Part shown: positions 11,491 to 23,231 of the stretch, one piece after another
Numbering within the stretch: position 1 is the first letter of the stretch
How the letters are laid out: each line of letters opens with the position of its first letter
NCBI GenBank assembly: GCA_002205965.3
Contig: NADL03000029.1
Span: 1-64,000 of the forward strand
Source of the DNA: Kappaphycus alvarezii
Lineage: Eukaryota; Rhodophyta; Florideophyceae; Gigartinales; Solieriaceae
DNA length: 64,000 bases
Direction of reading: 5' to 3'
Made by a program: the position numbers and the translations under genes
The notes under the pieces: model-generated
What the model was told of the DNA's origin: nothing
What the model saw: the letters and a program-made list of their open reading frames with translations, nothing else
Database searches by the model: none

Positions 11491-13006
11491 TAATGGGAAT
11501 CGGAGAGGGTGAAGGAATTTGCTGGACGGATGAAGTTGCGGGCTTAGCTACCCAGAATTTACTCGGAACTCTAAAATCCTGGCCTTAAGTACAACCTACA
11601 ACTACTTTCTAACTCACTGCGTCCACTAACAGAATCCCACAAACTGAGCCATTTGAGCGGATTTCAAGATCTTGGCCCGGTGATAACAGTCATTAGGGGC
11701 AAATTTGGAACTGCTTCCAAAGTTGACAAATTTGTGTAAATAGGTTGGCCCAATACACACATCAATACAGTACCTATTTTGCAGACTTACCGGAAACGAA
11801 TTCCCTTGTGCCAAAATAACGGACTCAATCCGTCATACGAAATAGAATCACATAACTGATTTTGGATGCAGTCGGTCCAATCTTCATCATAATTACGAAC
11901 CTCATACATATGATGGAATCACATAACTGATTTTTGGATGCAGTCGGTCCAATCTTCATCATAATTACGAACCTCATACATATGATGGAATCACATAACT
12001 GATTTTTGGATGCAGTCGGTCCAATCTTCATCATAATTACGAACCTCATACATATGATGGAATCACATAACTGATTTTTGGATGCAGTCGGTCCAATCTT
12101 CATCATAATTACGAACCTCATACATATGATGGAATCACATAACTGATTTTTGGATGCAGTTGTACAAACCAATATCATAACTAGAAACCACATACGTATG
12201 ATGGAATCACATAACTGATTTTTGGATGCAGTTGTACAAACCAATATCATAACTAGAAACCACATACGTATGATGGAATCACATAACTGATTTTTGGATG
12301 CAGTTGTACAAACCAATATCATAACTAGAAACCACATACGTATGATGGAATCACATAACTGATTTTTGGATGCAGCTGGATAAAACCCGTAATCATAACT
12401 AGAAACCTCATACATATGATGAAATCACATAACCGATTTTTGGATGCAGCTGGATAAAACCCTTAATCATAACTAGAAACCTCATACATAATATAAAATC
12501 AAATACCTCTTTCTAGCAGTCATGACAATATTGCCATAATTGATTCCTACTGTACAAACTCAGGTATAGTAAGAAGTACAGTACTTTGCGTATTACGATG
12601 TACAGTGCGAAGTACAGTTCCTCATTTGGCATTAGTACAGTGCGTGTACAACACTGCACAAAAAGGTTTCTTCTCTTAGCTGTACCACGTGTACATCACA
12701 TACACAACTGCCACCACGTACACGTGTACATAGCTTTCCTCAGCATATCTCTCATACAGTATACTCATCATCCACTTATAGTACCCTACCCTACGTAAAA
12801 TCACCCCATAAACAACATTTTGCCCTCTAAATCGCTGATCTCTCAAAATCGTACTTTCGTCCCTGGGAACTTTGGATTTCTTCCGGAATGCCTTAGCGCC
12901 ACCCTTCATTCGACACGTGTGCATGTGTACACGTGGAACATGCCTCATGCCTCTTATGAGGTTTGGCACCGATGTGGGGTCATGTGATCGTCTTGCCAAA
13001 TCAACA
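11491..13006 (-). mobile_element. A-type LTR shared by units A3 and A4
   Basis: 1516-bp LTR on the minus strand, CATTA at the PBS and the altered start at the INT junction of A4. It is the longest LTR of the tandem run because its repeat array has nine copies. Confidence 0.9.
11845..12490 (-). repeat. 72-bp tandem array, 9 copies
   Basis: Four S1, three S2 and two S3 copies. Confidence 0.93.
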
Positions 13007-14695
13007 AAAGACCAGTGTGTGTGAAGGCATATTGGGCAAACTTCTGATAAAAATGGAACGTTTCATCTTTACTCTTCATCGGATAGACAACACTCCAGTT
13101 TGAGTGGTCATCGATAAAAGTGACAAAGTATCTAGCACCACCTACTGACTGTACTTGGAGTGGGCCGCAGACGTCCGAATGGACCAAGTCTAACAAATGT
13201 TTGGCCCTGCCTCCAGAGCGCTGTTTAGGAATCACAGCACGAGTTGCTTTTCCTAACACACACGCATCACATGTCACAGATTCACAGTCAGAAGATGAGC
13301 TAGCGTCTCTTGTTATATCTGAAGAGGAGATATGAAGTCCACTTACCACGTTCTTACGAGCCATGGACAATATTCCTTGAGTGTGAACGTGGGCCAATCT
13401 TTCATTCCATGTCTTCAAAGAGGCTTTGTGCGCCGAATGAACCTCGTTACATGTGTCAAGCACATACAGCTCTCCTCGACTTGTGGCAGTAGCCACGATG
13501 CAGTCACTCTCTTCACAGTGCACTTGTCACGAACGAACTCAACGTCAAATCCATTATCGACCATCTTACGTACAGAGATTAGGGAAAAAGCAAAGCTTGG
13601 AACGTGCAGCACATTGGTGAGCTTGCATGACTTTTGAACTCCGCTCACTAAAAGCGTAATGGGGACGGTCCCGACTCCAGCTACTACTGCACACGCTTTT
13701 GTTCCCATTTCTACGCGGCTGTTTGAGACCTCCCTGTAGTCGGAGAACAGTCTCTTGTCATATGTCATGTGTGCGGAGCATCCAGAGTCGATAAGCCAAG
13801 TGTTTGAGGTTATGTTGATACCAGAGTTATCTACCTTGTTCATCAGACATATGTACTCGACTTCATTAATTTCCAGATCTTCTTGCTCTTGAGCAATCAT
13901 CGCAGTAGGCTTCTGTGACTGTATACGTAGGAACCGGTCAGGTGGCGGTGGTCGCCTTCCGTTGATGTCCTTTCCCCAGCAGCGGGCAGCGGAGTGTCCA
14001 TTGTGACCACAGTTGGTGCATGTCAAAGTCGAAACACGCCTTGCCTCAGGGATGTGCCCAATAAGAGCAGACCTTGGCGGATTCTGCCTTCTAGTAAGCC
14101 TCATCGATGCACGTTGCTCCTCTTGGAGCAGGCGACTTTTTACATATTCTACTCCGAACGTGTTATCTTCGGATCCAAGAGCGTCAAGCGCTACAATGAG
14201 ATTTTGAAACCTCTGCGGAAGACCATTGAGAACTGCCATAGCCATTTCCTTGTCATCAATGATGACTCCCATTGACTTTAAGCGAGCTGCTAGGTGTCGC
14301 ACACGTCCTATGTATGGCAAAACTTTCTCATTGTCTAGCATGGTGACCGTGTAGAAGTCTCTCCGGGCCGCCAGCTTATTTAGTAATGTGTGGCGCTCAA
14401 AAACTTCCAAGATGGCGTCCCACATTTCTTTGGCTGTGACAGCATCTCTCACATGATCCAGGTGATCATCGGACAGCGACAGGCCGATGATGGCCCGGGC
14501 CTTTCGATCCCCTTGCTTCCATGCCTTGTAAGTGGAAGATTGTTCATCTTCAGGAACGGTGCCATCAGTAATATACTGTTCCACATCGCGAAGGGCCAAC
14601 AGGAGCTGAATCTTCTGTTTCCACACGTAGAAATTGGTATCCGTGAGCTTTTCGATCTTCATCGATCCTCCTCCTTGATCTTCTCCGCTACTCAT
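13007..14695 (-). pseudogene. gag-pol: A4 truncated gag-PR-INT polyprotein
   Basis: Fourth tandem unit: gag from ATG 14695, CCHC knuckle, DSG protease and N-terminal integrase, cut at the same place as A1-A3. It is the best preserved of the four: open for about 400 codons, then one missing base near 13509 (CACTCTCTTC instead of CACTCCTCTTC). The His-to-Asn change in HHCC is present. Confidence 0.9.
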
Positions 14696-14705
14696 TGCAA
14701 TATTC

Positions 14706-14780
14706 TAGAGGTGCTAATGTTCTGTTCGAAGATCCCAATCCGGGGACCGATAGTCCCTTGTAGTGGCAAGCCCACCTCTA
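14706..14780 (-). promoter_or_regulatory. Structured leader element before gag (A4)
   Basis: 75-nt copy with intact closing stem and inner hairpins. Confidence 0.58.
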
Positions 14781-14855
14781 TAAGAACACAGCACACGAAA
14801 CTCTAGACTAAAGCAAAGGCCAAAGACGTCGCTTCAAACAAACAAATGGATCTCT

Positions 14856-15341
14856 TTAAATTCTCTGGGACAAAACTACTTTCAAGTGTTCCTTCCGGTT
14901 CTCGTGACGCTTGAGAACCTCGTGGGAATCGAACACTCTATCACAAGCAGTACACCTAGGGGTCTTTTTCTTGTTTTTCTCTCTAGTCCTATGACCCTTA
15001 GAATTGATGTGATCGTAGAATGTCTGTGCGCTATTGCAGCTAATATCACAGAGCTTGCAGTACCTCTTGTTCCTCGGCGGAACTCTTCGTTTTGCCTTTA
15101 GTTCCTTCTTGGCAACTCGATCGGCGAGGGCTTTAGCTTTCTTTGCCGAGAGGCGTTGAACTTTCTTTATTGGCTTATCCAGAGGTACTGACTTACGAGG
15201 GATCCTATACCTTTCCCTAGACGAGGGAAGCGCGAGCGTCTTCGGCGGCGGTCCTTCTGGTTCGAGTACTTCGATAGATTCCACAACTGTCCTCCCCACA
15301 GATGGCAAAGTCCTAACTGTCGCAGCCCTGGGCACTCGGGC
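14856..15341 (-). pseudogene. Zinc-finger exon 2 of A4, 5' end replaced by LTR
   Basis: The basic region and both C-X2-C-X12-H-X5-H fingers are open and end in the same SQRI stop as A1. The first ~15 residues and exon 1 are gone: at 15341 the ORF meets an inverted LTR start. The reading frame continues into that LTR, so a chance fusion peptide is possible, but no normal start codon remains. Confidence 0.8.
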
Positions 15342-15440
15342 TGTTGTTGATTTGGCAAGACGATCACATGACCCACATCGGTGCCAAACCTCATAAGAGG
15401 CATGAGGCATGTTCCACGTGTACACATGCACACGTGTCGA
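15342..15440 (+). mobile_element. 99-bp A-type LTR start at a head-to-head junction
   Basis: Begins exactly at the LTR terminus TGTTGTTGATTTGGC and ends inside U3 at CACGTGTCGA. On its left is the zinc-finger ORF (minus), on its right the INT half that the tandem units lack (plus). Two near-identical junctions lie at 30685 and 49307. Confidence 0.85.
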
Positions 15441-16753
15441 CAACGCGTGAAAGTGCTTCGATCTGATCGTGGAGGAGAGTATCTTTCTTCAGAGTTCCAA
15501 TCCTTTCTATCGTCACAAGGAACTGTTCATCAAACGACCGCTGCATACACACCTGAACAGAATGGTGTGGCAGAACGGCTCAATCGTACCCTGATTGATC
15601 TCGTCAGGTCTATGCTGTCCCATATGAAGGTTCCGAAAGCTTTCTGGGCTGAAGCCCTTGATAACGCAGTTTACGTTCGCAATCGTGTCACGACAAGAGC
15701 TTTGGGTGGTCTCGTTACTCCATTTCACCTATGGATGAAGAAAAAGCCCGATGTATCTCACCTACGTGTGTTTGGATGTCAATGCTGGTACAAGGTGCCT
15801 GGTAATGAGGTGCGTAAACTTGACGACCGCGCAACAACGGGAATGTTTGTTGGGTATCCGCCGGGAACTAAGGCCTACAAAATTTGGGATGACAATTTAC
15901 ATCGCATTGTTATTTCCAGGGATGTGCAGTTCGATGAGTCGAGACCAGGGGCTTGCTCTTACGATGAACATTTCTCCGATGATAATGATATGGACGTTGA
16001 CCCAGTGGAGACGACCGATACTGACGAAATTGAGTCTGAAACATCTAATGGTGATAATGAACACGGCATTGAAACAGGGTCACCGGCGGAGGTTGAGAAC
16101 TTTCAAAGTCAAGGTATTGAGCCCGACTCAACTAATGAGACTTTGCAACCAGAAGAAGTGAGTGGTGAGCAAGATGCTGGTCCCGGCGATGTGGAACCTC
16201 GCCGCTCCACTCGTTCACGACGCCCACCCGACAGTGGTGGACAGGCCTGGTGGGAACCAGCTTACTCACACCTTCCTGTGGCGACATCAACATACCGAAC
16301 TCCTTTAAAGAGGCGATGGGTGGACCACAACCACAGTTCTGGCAGAAAGCGATTGATAAGGAGCTAGAGTCCCAACGCAAAAACAAAACCTGGGCACTAG
16401 TTCCACGATCGGAAGGTGCCAATATTCTAACTTCTCGCTGGGTATTTACTGTAAAGGACATGCCGGACGATAACGGCACGTTGACTCAAAAGGGAAAAGG
16501 TCGCCTGGTTGTGCGGGGCTTTCAACAAATTGAGGGGATTGATTACTCAGAGACTTTTGCGCCGGTGATCAAATTTACAACGATTCGATTGTTGTTGGCG
16601 ATTGTAGCCCACTTCGATTTAGAGCTTCATCAAATGGACGTGGTCACGGCCTTTCTGAACGGTGACTTAGAAGAGGATATTTATATGGAGCAGCCTGAAG
16701 GTATCGTTGACTCTTCCAGGCCCTATCATGTTTGCAAACTTCTCAAGGCTATC
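15441..16753 (+). pseudogene. gag-pol: A-family INT C-terminal half plus RT N-terminal part
   Basis: Starts at QRVKVLRSDRGGEY, directly after the point where INT breaks in A1-A4, so this is the complementary half. It carries the second and third integrase acidic positions (RSDRGG; PEQNGVAERLNRT), the acidic linker and the first part of RT (SRWVFTVKD through MEQPEG). One missing base near 16257 shifts the frame between linker and RT. It stops at GGCTATC where a B LTR begins; CTATC (16749-16753) is one side of a 5-bp target duplication. RT catalytic YVDD and RNase H are absent here. Confidence 0.88.
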
Positions 16754-18197
16754 TGATGATGAGTTGCGATAGGGAAGGCTGGTGGGAGAGAGGATGAAGC
16801 TGCGGGCTTAGCTGCCCAGAATTTTCTCGGAACTCTAAAATCCTGGCCTTAAGTACAACCTACAACTACTTTCTAACTCACTGCGTCCACTAACAGAATC
16901 CCACAAACTGAGCCATTTGAGCGGATTTCAAGATCTTGGCCCGGTGATAACAGTCATTAGGGGCAAATTTGGAACTGCTTCCAAAGTTGACAAATTTGTG
17001 TAAATAGGTTGGCCCAATACACACATCAATACAGTACCTTATTTTGCAGACTTACCGGAAACGAATTCCCTTGTGCCAAAATAACGGACTCAATCCGTCA
17101 TACATAAAATAGAATCACATAACTGATTTTTGGATGCAGTCGGTCCAATCTTCATCATAATTACGAACCTCATACATATGATGGAATCACATAACTGATT
17201 TTTGGATGCAGTTGTACAAACCAATATCATAACTAGAAACCACATACGTATGATGGAATCACATAACTGATTTTTGGATGCAGTTGTACAAACCAATATC
17301 ATAACTAGAAACCACATACCTATGATGGAATCACATAACTGATTTTTGGATGCAGCTGGATAAAACCCGTAATCATAACTAGAAACCTCATACATATGAT
17401 GAAATCACATAACCGATTTTTGGATGCAGCTGGATAAAACCCTTAATCATAACTAGAAACCTCATACATAATATAAAATCAAATACCTCTTTCTAGCAGT
17501 CATGACAATATTGCCATAATTGATTCCTACTGTACAAACTCAGGTATAGTAAGAAGTACAGTACTTTGCGTATTACGATGTACAGTGCGAAGTACAGTTC
17601 CTCATTTGGCACTAGTACAGTACGTGTACAACACTGCACAAAAAGGTTTCTTCTCTTAGCTGTACCACGTGTACATCGCATACACCAATGCCAACCTGTA
17701 CACGTGTATATGTCTTATTCAGCACAGCTCCCGTACACTACATTCCTCACACCCTTACAGCACATTTCCCTACGTAAAGGGACCCCTAAACAACATTTTG
17801 ACCTCTAAAATAGCTCATAAATAACCGTTATATCCCATACTGCCTTTGAACAACTAAAACCAGCCAAGGAACCTCTACAACACCTGACACGTGTACATCC
17901 TGGGCCAATAGAATTGCAGTATTGTCCCTGTCAGCGAATAGGATTAAAGCAGGCAATTCTTAGCCTAGGAATTATGGGCCAAGTTCCACTTGTCAACAAT
18001 TATGCAAAATTTGCATTTTCGTCGACCCCCTGAAAATGGCCTTTCGTCCCGGCAACTTTGCTTTTCGGGTAAATTTGGCATATATTTCCCTTCAGAACCA
18101 CATGTGTCCACGTGTACACATATACAGCTTCCCAACCTCCGTGCGAGACGTCTAGTCAGTGCGATGGGCGTGTGATCGTCTCACGAAATCACCAACA
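16754..18197 (-). mobile_element. B-type LTR, 3' LTR of element B1
   Basis: 1444 bp on the minus strand, from TGTTGGTGATTTCG at 18197 to CATCATCA at 16754. The first ~500 bp (U3) differ from the A type and hold an ATGCAAA-N-TTTGCAT palindrome near 18002. The rest, including the 72-bp array, is shared with A. Its U5 end sits exactly on A-family RT (target CTATC). Confidence 0.9.
17112..17472 (-). repeat. 72-bp tandem array, 5 copies
   Basis: One S1, two S2 and two S3 copies inside the B1 3' LTR. Confidence 0.93.
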
Positions 18198-18209
18198 CCC
18201 CCCTCGATC
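18198..18209 (-). other. Polypurine tract of B1
   Basis: On the minus strand GATCGAGGGGGG directly precedes the LTR start, as expected for the plus-strand primer of reverse transcription. Confidence 0.75.
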
Positions 18210-18216
18210 ACATGCC

Positions 18217-21200
18217 CTAAGCATCGCGCAGATCCCCAAGTCCCAGAAACCTCACACATTTATTGAACGAAAGTCGTCCAAGAGGCTTCGTTTGTATATC
18301 TGCTGGCATTTCGGAAGACGGTACATGGAAGAGGGAAACAATATTGCGATGGATAGCATCTCTGACAAAGTGGTATGAGATATCGATATGCTTGTTACGC
18401 CGGTTGACCCCTCGTTGCCTGCAAAGGATATAGTTCCTGTATTATCGGAACCGATAGTAACAGTACCATCTTCTGATTTTCCCAATGCATCTGTCAGGAG
18501 GCATCTTAGCCAGGCGGCTTCTTTGCAGGCATCACAAAGCGCGATGTACTCTGCTTCGCAGGTAGACTTTGCAACAACCGTTTGCTTCCTCGACGACCAG
18601 CTGACGGCTCCTCCACAAAGCTTGAATACATAGCCGCTGGTGGACTTTCTTGAACTCAAGCAGCCACCCCAGTCCGCATCACTAAAGCCTTCGAGGTACT
18701 CCACTGAGAGATTTCCGTTTAGGATAACACCAGTTGAGAGTGTTCCTTTGATGAACCTCAAAACCCTTTTCGCAGCCTGCCAGTGGTCCTCGCGAGGCTT
18801 CTCACAGTGTTGAGACAATTTGCCAACGGCGTATGCTAAATCTGGACGAGAACCAACCATCAGGAACATCAGACAGCCGATGATCTGTCGATACGGGACA
18901 TCGCAGTACGGGCTTGTCGAAGACTCGGGATGGAATCCCTGTTCCATTGGTGTACTCACGGAATTACAGCTGACCATTCCAAAACGTTTCAGTACGGATT
19001 CGGCATACGCTTTCTGCGATATACAGACTAGCTTCGACGACCTTTTCCTACTAATTTCAAGCCCTATGCACTTTTTCGCCTCTCCCAGGTCTTTCATCTC
19101 AAACCTTTTATTTAATTCCGCTTTCATCCAGGCTACGGCGGTTAGATCACTACCGGCGAGCAGCAAGTCATCCACATAAAGGGCAATGAGCATTATGCTG
19201 TCATTCGATATGTTTGTGTACAAGCAAGCGTCACTTCTCGTGGTCTTAAACCCAAGCCCATTAATCAAGAAGTCGTCAATCTTTTTGTGCCATTGACGAC
19301 TCGCTTGTTTAAGGCCATAAATAGCCTTGAGGAGTTTGCAAACATGGTTTGGTTTGGAAGGGTCGATGCATCCTTCGGGTTGTTCCATGTAAATATCCTC
19401 CTCTAATTCTCCATTTAGAAACGCGGTGACTACGTCCATTTGGTGAAGCTCTAAGTCAAATTGCGCAACCATAGCCAGTAGCAATCGAATTGTCGTGAAT
19501 TTGATTACCGGGGCGAAAGTCTCTGAGTAATCAACTCCTTCAATCTGCTGGAAAACCTCTTACGACTAGGCGACCCTTTCCTTGCTGAATGAGGTGGCCC
19601 TGATCATCTGGAATATCTTTAACGGTGAAAACCCAGCGCGATGTGAGATGTTAGAGCCTGTGAGCGCGGAACCAGCGTCCAAGTCTGGTTTTTGCGTTGT
19701 GATTTTAACTCTTTGTCAACTGCTTTCTGCCAGAAATCTGGTTGCGTCCCACTCATCGCTTCCTTGAACGAGTCTGGTACCGGAACATCCTCATTAGACG
19801 TGCTGAGTATATTAGTTCCTAAGAGGCCCTTCCACCATTGTCTTGGTGGGCGGCGTGATCGACCTGATCTGCGAAGTGGTACATTGCTTAGATCCATCTC
19901 CGCTGCAACCCGTATGTTCTGGTTCCGAGCTCGCATCCGGGGGCTCTGGGTTCATTTTGGATTTAGAACGGGCTCATTTTGACCTCTCGATGACTCAGAG
20001 TCTCCATTTTCACCGATATTTGCCATTAAAGTATCGGGGTCAGTTTCGTCAGCAACGCCCACATCCTCTGGCTCAAAATTCTCGTCATTTTGATGCGATA
20101 TACTGTCGTCAACCGAACAAGGCCCTCGCCTGGACTCATCAAACTGCACATTTCGTGAGATAACTACGCGATTCATTCCATGTAGGCCTTCGTTCCGGCT
20201 GGGTATCCAAGAAACATTCCTTTCACTGCACGTTCATCAAGTTTCTGCACCTCATGGGCATGCAGTTTGTACCAGCATTGGCAGCCAAATACCCTCAAGT
20301 GAGACACATCTGGTTTATCCTTCATCCACAAGTGATGAGGCGTAATGGAACTTCCCAGGGCTCTGTTTGTTACACGATTCCGCACATACACGGCATTGTC
20401 TAGGGCTTCAGCCCAAAATGACTTTGGAACCTGCATGTGGGACAGCATAGACCGAACCAGATCTATCAATGTACGGTTGAACCGTTCTGCGACGCCATTT
20501 TGTTCAGGCGTGTACGCGGCGGTCGTTTGATGAACCGTTCCTTGTGAAGATAAGAAGGATTGGAACTGCGAGGAAAGATACTCCCCTCCACGATCTGAAC
20601 GAAACACTTTCACTCGCTGACCGGTATGGGTAAGGGCATAATTGGCAAACTTCTTATAGAACTCGAAAGTTTCATCTTTACTTTTCATCGGATAGACAAC
20701 GCTCCAGTTGGAGTAATCATCGATGAATGTGACAAAGTATCTCGCACCACCTAATGACTGTGTTTGGAGTGGGCCACAGACGTCCGAATGGACTAAGTCT
20801 AGCAGCTGCTTTGCCCTACCTCCTGAGCGATGTTTGGGAATTACAGCACGAGTTGCTTTTCCTACCACACAAGCATCGCATTTCACGGAATCACAGTCAG
20901 AAGATGAGCCAATATCTTTGGTATCATTTGAAGAAGAAAGATGAAGTCCACTTACCACGTTCTTGCGAGACATAGACAAGATTCCTTGAGTATGAACGTG
21001 CGCAAGTCTTTCGTGCCACGTCTTCAAGGAGGCTTTGTGTGCCGAATGAGTCATATCACACGTATCAAGCACGTAGAGCTCTCCTTCACTTGTCGCGGTT
21101 GCCACAGTACAGTCATTTTTCTTTACAGTACACTTGTCACGAACAAACTGAACATCAAGTCCATTGTCGACCATCTGGCGTACTGAAATTAGAGAAAAGG

Positions 21201-22305
21201 CAAAACTGGGAACGTGTAGCACATTGGTGAGCTTACAGGATTTTTCAATGCCGTTTACTGATAGCATCAAATGAACGTTTCCGACTCCAGCCACAATCGC
21301 ACAAGCCTTGGTTCCCATCTCAACGCGGCTGTTCGAGACCTCACGGTAGTCTGTAAAGAGGCTTCTGTCAAACGTCATGTGCGCGGAGCACCCGGAATCT
21401 ATAAGCCAGGTGTTAGAGGTTATTTTAACGTTAGACTTATCCGCTTTGTTCACCAGACAAATGTACTCCACCTCATTCACTTCCGAGCCATCTTTTTCTT
21501 GAGCGATCATTGCCGTTGGCTTCTGTAATTGCCTCCGCTGGAATCGTTCGGGTGGAGAAGGTCGCTTTCCATTGACATCCTTTCCCCAGCAACGGGAGGC
21601 GGTGTGTCCGGTGTGACCACAATTAGTGCACGTCAAGGAAGACTGGCGCCGTCCTTCGAAAACGTTCCCAATAAGGGCGGCACTTGAAGTCATCTGTCGC
21701 CTGGACGACTTCATCGAAGCTCGTTGTTCCTCTTGAAGTAGACGACTTTTGACATACTCCACTCCAAAGGAGTTGTCTTCAGATCCAAGAGCGTCCAGAG
21801 CAACAATGAGGCTGTGAAAACGCGGTGGAAGGCCGTTAAGCACTGCCATAGCCATCTCTTTGTCATCGATAACGACCCCCATAGACTTCAAGCGAGCCGC
21901 CAGGTGTCTCACACGTCCAATATACGGAAGCACCTTCTCATTTTCTAGCATACTGACAGTGTAAAACTCTCTACGAGCAGCCAACTTGTTCAGCAGCGTA
22001 TGTCGCTCAAACACCTCTAGAATAGCATCCCACATACCTTTGGCAGTAACAGCATCTCTTACATGGTCCAAATGGTCATCAGAAAGAGACAGCCCTATAA
22101 TTGCTCTGGCTTTTCGATCTCCCTGCTTCCAAGTCCTATACGTAGAAGAATTTTCATCAGCAGGGACGTTATCATCGGTAATGTACTGTTCTACATCGCG
22201 CAGTGCCAGAAGTAGCTGAATTTTCTGCTTCCACACATAAAAATTCGTATCCGTCAGCTTCTCTATCTTCATTGACCCTCCTCCTTGATCTTCTCCGCCA
22301 CTCAT
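18217..22305 (-). pseudogene. gag-pol: B1 gag-pol polyprotein, frameshifted
   Basis: Full-length copia-type polyprotein from ATG 22305 (MSGGEDQGGG) to stop at 18217. Open from the start through gag, knuckle CTNCGHTGHTASRC, protease WLIDSGCSAHMT, HHCC (WHERLAHV, CDAC) and the integrase core to about 20173. There 16 bases are missing and the frame is lost. Further indels lie near 19980 and 19920, in 19640-19680 and near 19555. RT resumes at about 19484 and is open through YVDDLLLAG and RNase H (CEAEYIAL) to LGDLRDA. An intact reading would be about 1360 residues in one ORF, like Drosophila copia. Flanked by PPT and LTR on one side and PBS and LTR on the other. Confidence 0.92.
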
Positions 22306-22316
22306 TGCAAATAGGT

Positions 22317-22391
22317 TAGAGGTGCTTATGTTCTGTTCGAAGATCCCAAGCCGGGGACCGATAGTCCCTTGCAATGGCAAGCCCACCTCTA
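22317..22391 (-). promoter_or_regulatory. Structured leader element before gag (B1)
   Basis: 75 nt with the same TAGAGGTG/CACCTCTA closing stem as family A. The first hairpin loop differs (CCATTG instead of CCACTA) while its CTTG/CAAG stem is kept. Confidence 0.62.
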
Positions 22392-22468
22392 TAAGAACAC
22401 AGCACACGAAACTCTAAGCTAAATGCAAAGGCCGAGCACTCGCTTTTAACCAAAGTATAGGATCCCTT

Positions 22469-23133
22469 TTACTGCTGAGACAAAACTACTTTCAAGTGAT
22501 CTTTCCCGTTCTCGTGGCGTTTCAGAACTTCGTGGGAGTCGAACACTCTATCACAAACAGTACACCTAGGGGTCTCCTTTCTGTTCGCTACTCTAGTCCT
22601 ATGACCCTTAGAATGAACGTGATCGTAGAATGTCTTAGCACTATTGCAGCTAATCTGGCAGGTCTTGCAGTACCTCTTGTGCCTCGGCGGAACTCGCTTC
22701 TTCGCCTTCAGCTCCCTTTTCGCGACTCGATCGGCAAGCGCTTTGGCTTTCTTGGCCGAGAGTCGTTGAATTTTTCTAATTGGCGTCTGTGGAGGTACTG
22801 ACCTGCGGGGGATCCTATATCCTTCCTGGGCGACAGAGAGGGCGAGCGTCGGCGGCGGTGGTGTTGTCGGTTCAATAACCTCGATCCTCTCCACACTTGA
22901 CCTCCTCCCTGACGGTAAACCTCTGACCGATGGAGCCCTGGGCACTCGCGGCACCAGGGCTAATTCCGAGTCTAGCACAACCCCGCAGAAGCAGGCACAG
23001 ATAGTGGAAGTGATCGTCAGTAACAGCTTTATGGAATTACAAGTCTTTAGACCAACCAAAAGGTGCAAAGAGAATCACTTCGATGTGCAAAGAAATGGAA
23101 TTATTCAAATAACTTACCAGAAACGTGAGACAT
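22469..23133 (-). CDS. Spliced two-finger JAZ/U1-type zinc-finger protein (B1)
   Basis: Family B form of the accessory ORF. Exon 1 is 23118-23133 (ATG at 23133, reading MSHVS), exon 2 is 22469-22971, and the 146-nt intron has a GTAAGT donor and a GTTGTGCTAG acceptor; the split codon is GAC, as in A. The product is 172 aa with the fingers at the same positions (C107, C110, H123, H129; C142, C145, H158, H164) and the same basic stretch. Open throughout although the neighbouring gag-pol is broken. The finger 2 region differs from A mostly at synonymous sites. A retained-intron reading from a non-ATG codon is also open here, but in A1 the same frame is stopped, so splicing is the better model. 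Confidence 0.74.
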
Positions 23134-23217
23134 ATTCAACAGGCTGAGACAAACAAAACGAAACAGGGCAACGACACAGGGCGACTTACGGAATCAAAGA
23201 CAGAGATAGCGTTGAAC

Positions 23218-23231
23218 TGGGCCCATAACCT
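23218..23231 (-). other. Primer-binding site (B1)
   Basis: GGTTATGGGCCCAG on the minus strand directly after the LTR end CATCATCA. Confidence 0.88.

Noticed and set aside
12100-12400. CRISPR-like regular repeats
   Set aside because: Units are contiguous tandem copies with no unique spacers, in eukaryotic LTRs; no cas genes.
12100-12415. Long open frames with a 24-residue repeat (CTTASKNQLCDSIIRMW and similar)
   Set aside because: They are translations of the 72-bp LTR array; 72 is divisible by 3, so any stop-free frame stays open. They lie in LTRs and have no start-site context.
22469-23068. Zinc-finger ORF read continuously through the intron from a non-ATG codon (199 residues in B)
   Set aside because: The frame lacks an ATG and is stopped in family A1 (TAC TGA in the intron), whereas the spliced reading is in phase in both families.
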